From Gymnopilus junonius (Eukaryota > Basidiomycota > Agaricomycetes > Agaricales > Galerinaceae): a stretch of DNA of 11,324 bases. Shown here in pieces: positions 1 to 8,150 of the stretch. A program made the position numbers and the translations under genes. The stretch covers positions 1 through 11,324 of the forward strand of contig JADNYJ010000854.1 of assembly GCA_015501075.1 (NCBI GenBank). Direction: 5' to 3'. The notes beneath the pieces were generated by a model that had not been told where the DNA came from, ran no database searches, and was given only the letters and a program-made list of their open reading frames with translations. Each line of letters opens with the position of its first letter. Positions within the stretch are counted from its first letter, which is position 1.

Positions 1-122
1 ATGCATTCAGAGCACGACTGAAATGCCAGTATGACAAAATATGAGACAAAATAGAATAATCAAAGTAATGGGAAGACTGACTTGAGTCAAAATTATTAAC
101 AACTCCAGAGTGATAGACACCA

Positions 123-1024
123 TCAATGGTGGGTAGACCGTAAGGTTGAACATCCTTCAAAGAGACTAATATTTTGATGACTAAAATAAAAAGACAACAT
201 CAACAATGCAAAATGATCCAAAGTCAAAGATTTATACCTCAAATTTGGCAAATTATCGTACAGTCCATTCTGTTTCATCACTTCACTTTTGTCTTCAGAA
301 TTTGCGAAGGCGCACACTGATGGGAGTTCCCTGACAAAAGACAATTGAATAGCAGAACATTAAATCAGAACAGAATGACTCACTTCACAAGAAGACAATC
401 CTTTTTGTATGCCACCTTCACCGGTTCGACAGAACTTGGCTCGCCATCGACCTTCTTTCCCAAAGACGACAAATCAAATGACGCACTCCCTTTGGGTACA
501 TTTGCTGCTGCAGACATCTTCTTCTGCGAAGCCGCAGTACTCTTTTTTTTCACAGGAGTGACGTCTGTTTTCTGTTTTGAAGACATCTTCGAAATCTTCT
601 GCTTGGAGGTATTGACATTTGGCATTGCCTCTCCATCACCCATGCCATGAAGATCCACCTCCTTTTCATTATCCCCGACATCAGGCCTGATTATTAAATT
701 GCAGTATGAAAAGAATGAGTGATAGATGGTATATATGAACACGTACTCCTTTGGCTGATCGCCTTTGCTAACATTCAATGTGTTACTTGCTGAATCATCA
801 TCCATTTCCTTCTCCAGCGTATCTAGCAAATGAATAGCCTTAGACTTATCCGAGAAGTCTTCAAGGAAGCTACATTAAATATGCACTTCCTGAGGATTGA
901 AATGGCACAATTTACTATGAGTGCACAGGAGCAATAAAAAATGCATTACTTATGAAGCAACTGGGTGCCCACTGACAGTATCATCATGATTATTTTAGGG
1001 GCATTAACACGAGCTTTCTTTGTC
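123..1024 (-). CDS. Spliced gene fragment, product not recognised
   Basis: Five exons can be joined on the minus strand: 1024-950, 869-747, 686-384, 330-238 and 180-123. The introns are 949-870 (80 bp), 746-687 (60 bp, GTACGT...CAG), 383-331 (53 bp, GTGAGT...CAG) and 237-181 (57 bp, GTATAA...TAG). Every junction has GT-AG ends and falls in phase 2, and the reading frame is kept throughout, which is strong support for a real gene. The protein (about 217 residues here) starts inside the gene with a basic stretch, TKKARVNAPK. Next comes a short hydrophobic/helical part (MMILSVGTQLLHNFLEDF), then an acidic stretch (LEKEMDDD), a long Lys/Ser/Ala-rich low-complexity middle (SKQKISKMSSKQKTD and following), and a tail ending at TGA 125-123. 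Basic low complexity would suit a nuclear protein, but that is inference. The 5' end is missing; one more exon ending at 1106 is possible. The last exon is uncertain because another frame stays open across 178-1. I do not recognise the family. Confidence 0.55.
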
Positions 1025-1156
1025 CTGACAAGTGATATTGTAAGTTCTAGTCAGCGATAACATGCATCAAGCTTGAAGACAGCCTAATGTCAACTTTGTG
1101 AGTACTTTTTGAAATAGGCCCCCATACCAAACCTGATCTTGAATATTGAAGACCAT
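1025..1156. other. Head-to-head spacer, possible extra exon of the minus-strand gene
   Basis: This is the gap between the minus-strand gene fragment and the plus-strand pseudogene. On the minus strand, 1105-1025 can be read as an 81-bp intron (weak donor GTACTC, acceptor CAG, with a CTGAC branch-like element upstream of the acceptor). It would join an exon ending FGMGAYFK in the correct phase 2. That exon would run into the start of the pseudogene, so either the pseudogene lies over the old 5' part of the gene or the exon is false. I see no clear TATA box for either gene. Confidence 0.3.
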
Positions 1157-2543
1157 ATGCCTCAACAAACCCCACCTCTAGACCATTCTCGAGGCAGGGC
1201 CTTCATCAGTGATGGTGATATCTATTACTCGCCCAACTGTTCACGCTCCGTTGCTGTCCCAAACTGGAATCCCTCATATCCATTTGCTGTTGGAGCCGTG
1301 TCTCTCAGGTGGCATCATCAACTCCTGAATGGTGGACCGATGCATTTGGATTCCTGAGCTTTACCCCCAGTGTCCCCTCATTCGAAGGATATGTTTGGCC
1401 ATCTCTGTGACTACCTTAACAATATCGACGAAGTTGACGCACCTTGGGGCATGGGGTACCAGCTCCAACAATCAAAGTCCTCAGTGTGTGCTATCTGGAA
1501 GATGTCTTAATTGTTATCCTCCACATCTTGAGGGAAAAATTCTTTCTTCGGCTCAAACCATATTTCCTCCCCCCTCCCCCCTCTCTCCAGTTTCGACCAA
1601 GTGTTTCTTAGTGCTCATGGTGCACGCTATCGAATTGGCTGTGCACACGATTGGTTCATTGTGTGGGTCAGCCTACATCATCGTTCTATATTGCCTGCAT
1701 TGAAGGAAACCGATCCCCTACAGGTCCCAGACTGGTTCAATTTCCTTGCTTCTGAAAAGGAGGTAGATCAGTTGTGGCTCAGTGGACTTTACGATGTCAT
1801 AATGAGCACGTTTTGGAGACAGACCCGTCGCACTGGGTCCTTCGTCGATCTCACCAACAAAGGTGGCAAAGGTGCTGACCTAGTGAAATGGCTATGTGTT
1901 TGGAACATACCTGTGGTACCACTGGTCAGAAGTCAAGCAAGGCCAGACTTGGCGCCGTGCTTTCGCATATATCCAACCCCCTCCAGAGCATCTTCAGAAT
2001 GTGACGACCTTAATTTACAGGTCCCCATCTCCACCATCAACGCCCCCTACCACCTTAGAGCAGCAACCACTGTCTTCACCCAACCTTCCTCACCACTCTG
2101 AGTCCAGTATTCTTCCAGAATTGGAGTTTGAGAAGGCCCAGGAAGCATATATTGCCTCCAAGCCATGGAACCCTTTTTCACTGCTCAAAAATCATTAATG
2201 ATCAATGCTTGCAAATGAGATGCTGCAGGATAGGGAAGCATGTCTGAGTCGAGAAAGGAAAAACCCTACCATTTCTGCAGAAGTTTTTGTTTGGGATTGG
2301 AGCATCGAAGAGGACATGTGCCTTGTATGCACTAGAGTGCACAAAAAGGAATGCGAAGACAATCTTGCTTTTTATAGGGGGTCCCAAGCCCTATGACTCT
2401 TTCCAGAATGAATGGACCTCTGTGAATACTTTGTGACTCCTGGAGACCCAGATTGCATCAGTGACGATGATGATGATGGCGACGGCAACTTTGGCCCTGA
2501 CTTCGGAAACTATTTGTCTACCTCCCATTCTTGTGATGACTGA
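1157..2543 (+). pseudogene. Frameshifted pseudogene of a basidiomycete hypothetical-protein family
   Basis: A protein of about 450 residues can be followed through changing frames. It starts MPQQTPPLDHSRGRAF at 1157. The frame changes near 1302 (then TPEWWTDAFGFLSF), near 1405 (then CDYLNNIDEVDAPWG), and twice between 1508 and 1590 around in-frame stops at 1508 and 1529. It then runs FDQVFLSAHGARYRIGC, with another change near 1912 (NIPV then WYHWSEV). Around 2180-2205 there are further indels and stops TAA 2196 and TGA 2199. After that come SAEVFVWDWS, a +1 change near 2391 (YDSFQNEW), a -1 change near 2415 (DLCEYF), and an Asp-rich tail before TGA 2541-2543. The Trp-rich motifs, the KECED box and the acidic tail look to me like a multi-copy hypothetical family of Agaricomycetes of unknown function. 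It keeps ordinary CpG content, unlike the DNA after it. Decay by indels is certain; the family name is from memory. Confidence 0.7.
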
Positions 2544-2720
2544 CTCTCCCGATTCTCAGCAGAAAAAAGCTGAGGAATTTTTAGACTTGATGGGATTGAT
2601 GTTGTTTTTTTGAGTTGTAAGAGTTTTAAATGCTCTTTCAAGTAGTTAAAGGCTGGGGCCCACAAATCTTTAGCAATTATGTAATATATGTATATAGCAT
2701 TCAATAAACCCTTAAGCTTC
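2544..2720 (+). promoter_or_regulatory. Probable 3' UTR with poly(A) signal of the pseudogene
   Basis: AATAAA lies at 2703-2708, about 160 bp after the pseudogene stop. It is preceded by a T-rich stretch and TATATG/TATATA elements (2681-2697) typical of fungal 3' ends. This suggests the pseudogene arrived or decayed with its own 3' flank and was not cut at the stop codon. The last CpG of the CpG-normal part is at 2550-2551, at the beginning of this stretch. Confidence 0.35.
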
Positions 2721-3092
2721 CTTTGCAGGAAGATAGAGATTGGAGGTCAAGAATGATTAGATTCCATCCTTTTCAGACATCTGCTTATATACTATATTCT
2801 CAATCTATTTACTCTGTATGGTAATTATTTAGTCTCTGCTCCAATTTGGCTCATCAGATTGCTGGGTCATGCCCTAATACTTCATGCCTATAAGATAGAG
2901 TATTGACATATATAATACAGAAGGATACTGAACATAATGGGAATTTTTAATCAGATTGGAATAGAAGTCAGAGCATACAGAGTCAAAACATCTTATCCTT
3001 TCCTCCTCCAAGGCAGCAAGGGCCAGACCAAGGATATTTGAAATTCTAGCATTATTGCAAACAATAATCAAAAATTTTCAAGTGCAGAAGCA
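2721..3092. other. No gene seen
   Basis: AT-rich and CpG-free. A minus-strand open stretch covers 3071-2874, but it has no recognisable motif and I regard it as chance. No repeat shared with the rest of the window was found here. Confidence 0.5.
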
Positions 3093-3528
3093 TTGACTGC
3101 CTCCTCCACTATGGAAATCCCTCCCCAGATATCTCAAGTCCTTCTTCCAGCAGACACACTCAATGTCGAGGCCCTATCACAGTTCCCAGTGCCATCAGCA
3201 GAGACCACCACATGCAAGAAAAAAGAAAAAATCAAAGAAATTTCAAGCAGTCTATCAGGGGAGATACTGGTGTTACTCCTTAAGGGGCACTCATGAGGGT
3301 AAACATACACAAAAAGAAGGAAATGTATACCCTCCTGGTACTGCCACTAATAAAGATCACTGACATAAATTGGGCATAATTAGGTCCAATCCCTATTTGT
3401 CTATGGTAGCTAAGTATCCATGTAACCCCAAAAAGAGAGCAGAAGGGGGAGCACATTAGTATGCCTTTTTACTTTTGAAGGCAGTTACTGATGATGGACT
3501 TTCTGATGCTATGGATGTCAATGAGTAG
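3093..3528 (+). pseudogene. Degenerate coding remnant, possibly the end of a transposon protein
   Basis: From 3163 to the stop TAG at 3526-3528 one frame stays open for about 122 codons except for TGA 3361-3363 and TAG 3457-3459. It reads as a plausible protein: KKKKSKKFQAVYQGRYW, then YPPGTATNKDH, SNPYLSMVAKYP, PKKRAEGGAH and the ending DGLSDAMDVNE. The TGA at 3361 would become an Arg codon (CGA) by undoing one C-to-T change at a CpG. Upstream, 3093-3220 in another frame (PPQISQVLLPADTLNVEAL) also looks coding, so there is probably a frameshift in the A-rich stretch at 3219-3240. The Lys-rich start and the acidic end just before an LTR-like segment suggest the 3' end of a retroelement ORF. 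No diagnostic domain is visible, so this stays an inference. Confidence 0.4.
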
Positions 3529-3990
3529 ACTACTATGTTGACACAATAAAGTGTCCATGTGACTACATCACATGCCTCACATGACACATGTGATCAGAAG
3601 CATCCACACATGACTAGATCCAGTGACCATAATGTGAGAATGAGTACTGGATCTGTAAGTAAATAAGATAGCTACAAGTGTGTAAGTAAAAGTATACAAA
3701 AAGTAGTATCAACTAGATGCTCACCTCAGCTTGCACTCAATGTAGTGACAAAGTCAGAGGGGAGCTTGAAAGCATAGCTGCAGGTATAGATGAGCCATCT
3801 GGCTGTAAGGTAAATAGCATGTGAATACAGAATATGATAAAGAAGTGACCAGAAAGTAAAGAATTTGATAAAGAATATATGATAAGATAAGAAATAACTT
3901 AACATGAGTATAAAATGGATCATAGATTCCAACACATAAGTAGCACAGTCATTTTATATAACTAAATGCATGACTACTTAGTGAGCATGT

Positions 3991-4032
3991 TACTCATTAT
4001 ATGAGTATATATTAGTAATTACATAGTAATTA
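3991..4032. repeat. Two adjacent perfect short hairpins
   Basis: TACTCAT (3991-3997) and ATGAGTA (4001-4007) form a 7-bp stem with a 3-base loop. TAATTAC (4016-4022) and GTAATTA (4026-4032) form a second 7-bp stem, also with a 3-base loop. They lie about 60-100 bp upstream of the TATA-like box, so they may be protein-binding sites in an LTR promoter. TTACTCAT occurs again near 4054. Confidence 0.5.
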
Positions 4033-4090
4033 GCTGAGTACTTGCCTTATGCATTACTCATATGTAGTTAGTCACTGCATGTCCTGTAGG

Positions 4091-4098
4091 TATATAAG
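4091..4098 (+). promoter_or_regulatory. TATA-like box
   Basis: TATATAAG lies in a non-coding stretch downstream of the hairpin pair. It is the best TATA match in the CpG-poor region and would suit an LTR promoter firing to the right, but no intact ORF follows it. Confidence 0.3.
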
Positions 4099-4271
4099 GA
4101 TGCTCATCACAGCATTCTAATCTAAGTCAATTGCATTTATAAGTCACCTCATAGGCCTTTACACAAGCCTTACAGCTTAACACCCAGGTAAGGTATAGTA
4201 CATAGAGATTAGTATACCATTGCATACACTATGTACATTGAGTGCTAGTAATTTTGACTTGAAGTCAACCA

Positions 4272-4987
4272 TCCTCATGAAGTAGAGCACAGCCACAGCC
4301 ACACTATATGGCTACATAACTTGGATTTGCAGCCCTCAAGCATTATATGCTATGAATTTCCATCTCTTCTTTTCAATATTCATGCAGATTACACATATAG
4401 TACTCTAGTGTATGGTATAAATTTACTGTCCTACATATAACTACCTTTGATCTATAAACTGAGCTCATTTGGCCAATTTCACTGTGTATCAGAAATGTGA
4501 TATGCCAATGGCTTTATAGGGGATTGTGCAACTCCAATGGTATTTATATTTATATTCCAACCTGTAGTAACTGTGGTAAGGCTATTTATTTTTGTAACTG
4601 GCTATGGTTATGGCACAGGGTTCTTGTGGTTTATTTTCATATGTAGTTCATAGATGATGCTCTGTCTCAGTGTCCTAGGTCTACTAGTTTGATGTTTAGG
4701 TTGAGATAAGGGCTGTAGTTAGTGTATATTTTTTGGTATTTCCTACTTAGAGAATCAAGTCATATACTATATGGCTTTGTAGTAGTCTGACAACTGTATT
4801 TTAAGTATTGGTTAGGTGGCCAAGGCCTTCCCAGAGTATACTGGGGTGGCAGATGTTGCCCAGGTTTCTTTCATGCATTCCACATAGTTGCTAATACTAC
4901 TAGTCTACTAGTATAGTGCTCTGGAGGAGGTGTAGCTCAGTCCTTTGTCTGTCTTCCTCACAGAAACATAGAAAAAAAGTGCATACA
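4272..4987. other. No gene seen
   Basis: CpG-free AT-rich DNA with frequent stops in all frames. Just before it, GTACATAG (4198-4205) and CTATGTAC (4229-4236) form an 8-bp inverted repeat. On the minus strand near 4880-4810 a short stretch reads like peptide (ETWATSATPVYSGKALAT), but it is too short to assign. Confidence 0.45.
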
Positions 4988-5437
4988 TAGGGAGCAGCAG
5001 ATTAAGGAGCACCCTAGAAGAATAAAGACTTGGAGTATGCAGAGTATGCATCAGGGTTTCTTTTTATCTTATCTTATCTTGCTCTTTGGTTCTATTCTAT
5101 CTTCTCATTCTTCCAAGGACTTGTAGAAATTTCCCTAACATTCCAGTTTGGGACAGTCTTTAGTAAAACTTTAAAGAGTATTATAGAATTATGTAGAATG
5201 TTCCTTTTCCTTCTTTTCCTTTCTTGAAGGTACTTTTGTATTCCCTTGGAGTTCTTTTAGTAGAACATTCTAGAAGTAAGATCTTTCTCTTTATTGCCAA
5301 TATCATCTAATTTGTCTGAAGAGTATACCACTTCAATTATTATAAATACATTGAAAGTTAAAATATTGAAGCCCTTCCAAAGCTCAAAGAGGGGACATAA
5401 GGAAAGATAGAACAAGAAGTTGATGACCAATAGTTTA
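4988..5437 (+). repeat. Dispersed direct repeat, copy 1
   Basis: About 450 bp that recur at 10102-10556 in the same orientation. By eye I count about seven substitutions and four or five small indels, so about 98% identity. Copy 1 lacks 11 bp present in copy 2 in the region after TTGGAG (5029-5034). Both copies carry a TTATC microsatellite, pyrimidine-rich runs and a 10-bp inverted repeat. No TG...CA ends or target-site duplications are obvious. The left end of the homology corresponds to the middle of an open frame in copy 2, so copy 1 may be a left-truncated copy of a longer element. Confidence 0.85.
5194..5272. repeat. 10-bp inverted repeat in repeat copy 1
   Basis: TAGAATGTTC (5194-5203) pairs with GAACATTCTA (5263-5272) across a pyrimidine-rich 59-base loop. 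It is conserved exactly in copy 2. Confidence 0.6.
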
Positions 5438-5794
5438 GCAGAAATAAGTCTGCAAGTTTTTTTAACACTATATAAATTATAGTTGGTGTCCTTTTTTTTC
5501 TGGGCCACCAACTCCTTTCTATTCTGCTCTTCAGCTATATGCATAGATGATTATTCTCTATGTTCTTTATGTTATTATTTGGATCAAAAAATTTCTCTTT
5601 AGCTGTGAAAGCTCTAACTCCCTTGTTTTAGGGTGTTAAATTAAGAAACAGTTTACTGAACCTTTCTAAATTATTACTTTAATTCTGCAGTGAATCTGAA
5701 TGGAATCAGTTCCAGATGATGCCTATGCACTAAGTCTACAGCTTGATCTCCAATGATTCAAATATCTCAAACACAAATTCCAGAAATATGATGA
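5438..5794. other. No gene seen
   Basis: AT-rich and CpG-free. A 95-residue minus-strand open stretch (5544-5257) overlaps repeat copy 1 and is not kept as such in copy 2, so I treat it as chance. A 21-bp word at 5686-5706 recurs at 8323-8343. Confidence 0.5.
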
Positions 5795-6076
5795 TCTTCT
5801 TTTTCAGTTGTTTTCACAGATATCAAAGACATGACATCTGCAAGGCAGGAAGAAGCATTTTGATTGCACCCTGACCAAGTCCTCAAAATAACAGGATCTG
5901 TCTCCTTCATAATTCTCCAGTTGTGGAGTGACTATTTCACCTCTAAGGGCATACCTTTGAAGAGGCTTTTCAACTGGCCTTCAATCCCCAAAATACATGA
6001 TATACAGAGACCCAATAGTCAAGCTGTGAATAATGGCTTACTTAAATTTGAGAATGTTTTTTCCTCAGCTCCTTGA
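5795..6076 (+). pseudogene. Possible coding remnant, unknown
   Basis: One frame is open from 5795 to the stop at 6074-6076 except for TGA 5861-5863, which could be an Arg codon (CGA) that lost a CpG. The translation includes FTDIKDMTSARQEEAF before the stop and LKRLFNWPSIPKIHDIQRP after it. The composition looks protein-like, but I recognise no domain. It could be a transposon fragment or chance. Confidence 0.25.
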
Positions 6077-6660
6077 ACTTCAATTCATTACAAAATTTAA
6101 CATAGGACCTCCAACAGGATATGTCATCCCAACTTTTGCTATTATGATCTCTGTCAACTTACTGCTATTGACTTAGAGAGGTGGAGCAAATCACTGAAGA
6201 TGATTGAGTGACTAGGTATACTGAGGGGGTTGTAAGGTGTATGAAGCCAAACAGTTGGGGGACAGTCCACAATGGGCAGTTTCATCTTTATAGACTTGTC
6301 AGTGGCTGTTTGCATTCTAAGACTATTGCTCTCAATCTGCTGTATCTAAAATAATGTGATAGCAATATTAGAAACAACAGAAATGTACAAGTATGGCAGA
6401 TACTTCCACTGCTAAATCTTGATGAACCCTACTGATTTATGCATCCAATTTACTAGTGGTTCAATGAACACTAGTCTCTCTGGCACTCAAGTTGTGTGGT
6501 TGGAAGTTCAATGAATCACTACTTGACTTGTGCAGCAGAAGAGAATGGTGGTCCTTGAACCACCACTACCTCAAATCAAAAGGAAGCTCTAGTTATATAA
6601 ATTGCTAGGAGGTGGCTCATAAATGTCCCAGGAAGAGCATAAGGAAATCACTGGGATAGT
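6077..6660. other. No gene seen; contains one perfect hairpin
   Basis: No open stretch worth reporting. TGGTGGT (6546-6552) and ACCACCA (6559-6565) form a 7-bp stem with a 6-base loop about 95 bp before the minisatellite. Confidence 0.5.
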
Positions 6661-6748
6661 CCAAGGGATAAGCCAAGGGATATTCCAAAAGATAAGCCAA
6701 GAGAGAGTCAAGAGATATCCCAAGGGATGGACCAAGGGATATCCCTTG
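6661..6748 (+). repeat. 12-bp minisatellite ending in a 16-bp palindrome
   Basis: Seven units of consensus CCAAGGGATAWN: 6661, 6673, 6685, 6697, 6709 (11 bp only), 6720 and 6732. In one frame the first four units read PRDK, PRDI, PKDK, PRES, a tetrapeptide repeat; the 11-bp fifth unit breaks the frame. The last unit runs into its own complement, giving the perfect palindrome CAAGGGATATCCCTTG at 6733-6748. Confidence 0.85.
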
Positions 6749-8099
6749 CTCTCAAAAAAAATCACCTATCCTCTCTAACCCTAATCCACAGTGCCCCCTG
6801 GCTTCAAGTACAGAAATACTACCACCACCCTAAGTTTCTACTGATACCAAATTGCAAATTTAATCATATTTAATAAAATTTTAATGGTCAAAGGAGTGGG
6901 GGGGTGGTCTGAGAGCCCTTGATTTGGTTAGTCAAGGAGAAATCAGACACATTGAATTCTCCTCCAACTTTGCAATTTGACCACCATATGTCAGAGTGTC
7001 AAACACTTCTACAGGCCTTGTGGCATCTGGCACCAACATTGGCTGACCTGGATGGGTTCTTGGAATGTAAGGTCTATATTGTAGACCATTGTTTTGATTC
7101 AGACATTGGATTTTTATGCAGTATCTGATAGGGCACTTCAAGGCCAGAAAGTATCACCTGGCCATTAAATAAAGGGACTGCTACCTGCTGTACTTGATGA
7201 TATACTGGGCTAGCCAGAAGCAATGGCATGGTAGTGACCAGGAAGTCCATACTCTATGGCTACATGGACAAGACAGCTCCCTCTGAGTGGCTGGCCTGCA
7301 AACTTAATATCAATTTGTTATTGAAATAGGGTATATGTTCCCCCAGCGCCAATAAATTTTGAGCAATGCATTTTTGAATCTAAAGAGTCCCAATCAGCAC
7401 TGTAGCTAGTTTTTCAGAAGCAAAGATAGGCAACAATTATGCAAAACCTGTTTCTAGCATAAATTGAGAGATCAAGAATTGAAAATTTGAAAATAGAGAT
7501 AGAGAAATGGAGAAACTTATGCAATGAATAAAGGATAGATCATAGTCACCCTTTTCAGAGTGTAAAGTATGGCTACACTTATACATGTATCAAGCATATG
7601 CCTAGCCCCTCATTGAGCTATTTTTGGTACTCTTTGAAACCAAATATAATATAAATAAATGAATGAATATTTTTAGAATTTCTGTATTTAATTTTATTGC
7701 TGGCTTTTCAAAAGTTTTTTGCATTTTTCTCACTGATGGTGCAAGCTAATGACATCATATGACCAGATTTGAAATCAGTATTGTTATTTGCATCATTTTT
7801 ATTTATAGCACTTTTCTAGACAATGACATTTATCATATCACATTAATATTTCTGACCTTGACATATTATATTAATAATTAAGGCTATTTGATTATTTAAA
7901 ATCAGTTTTTCTTTTTTGTAATCTTAAAATAGACTATTAACATAGAGAACTATGTATTATATAACATTAACTGTATTTCAACTGTTATTTATATATAGTC
8001 CTGTTGAGTCCTTATTGCCATCCTTAGGCAACTCTAAAATTCCTCAGGACTATACCCCCCCCAGGACTGTTAAATTTGGCTGATGCCTCTACCATATTT
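6749..8099. other. No gene seen
   Basis: AT-rich with only one CpG (near 7347). Overlapping open stretches of 69 codons occur on both strands at about 6919-7141, but neither has a recognisable motif. A G-run at 6898-6904 follows a purine-rich stretch and could be taken for a polypurine tract, but no LTR follows. A run of eight C lies at 8055-8062. Confidence 0.45.
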
Positions 8100-8150
8100 G
8101 AGTCCTGAAAATCCTCAGGAATCCTGGATAATCCTGCAGGAATCTGTAGG
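8100..8150 (+). repeat. 10-bp tandem repeat (AATCCTSAGG-like)
   Basis: Units at 8100 (GAGTCCTGAA), 8110 (AATCCTCAGG), 8120 (AATCCTGGAT), 8130 (AATCCTGCAGG, 11 bp) and 8141 (AATCTGTAGG). Related AGTCCT and TCCTCAGGA words are scattered over 7998-8078, so the array seems part of a wider TCCT/AGGA-rich patch with many small palindromes. Confidence 0.65.

Larger units (their letters stand above)
3536..4271 (+). mobile_element. Possible LTR or solo LTR
   Basis: The segment could begin TGTTGAC (3536-3542) and end GTCAACCA (4264-4271), giving TG...CA ends that are almost an inverted repeat. It lies 7 bp after the stop of a degenerate coding remnant. Inside are CACATG repeats near its start, a TATA-like box at 4091-4098, and hairpins at 3991-4032. 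These are features of an LTR with its own promoter. There is no second copy in the window, no clear polypurine tract directly before 3536 and no checkable target-site duplication, so the ends are guesses. It holds no gene. Confidence 0.25.

Noticed and set aside
345..650. Plus-strand 101-codon open stretch
   Set aside because: It lies opposite the well-supported exon 686-384 of the minus-strand gene and is its shadow.
2202..2387. Minus-strand open stretch
   Set aside because: Shadow of the plus-strand pseudogene, which has readable motifs here.
2874..3071. Minus-strand 65-codon stretch
   Set aside because: No motif and no start context; length is possible by chance.
3726..3935. Minus-strand hydrophobic 69-codon stretch
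   Set aside because: AT-rich DNA gives Phe/Tyr/Ile-rich translations; no other coding sign.
5060..5082. TTATC microsatellite as a separate feature
   Set aside because: It is part of the dispersed repeat and present in both copies.
5257..5544. Minus-strand 95-codon stretch
   Set aside because: It overlaps repeat copy 1, and single-base indels in copy 2 break the frame.
6919..7141. Overlapping 69-codon stretches on both strands
   Set aside because: Neither strand shows a recognisable domain, and both cannot be trusted; left as unassigned.
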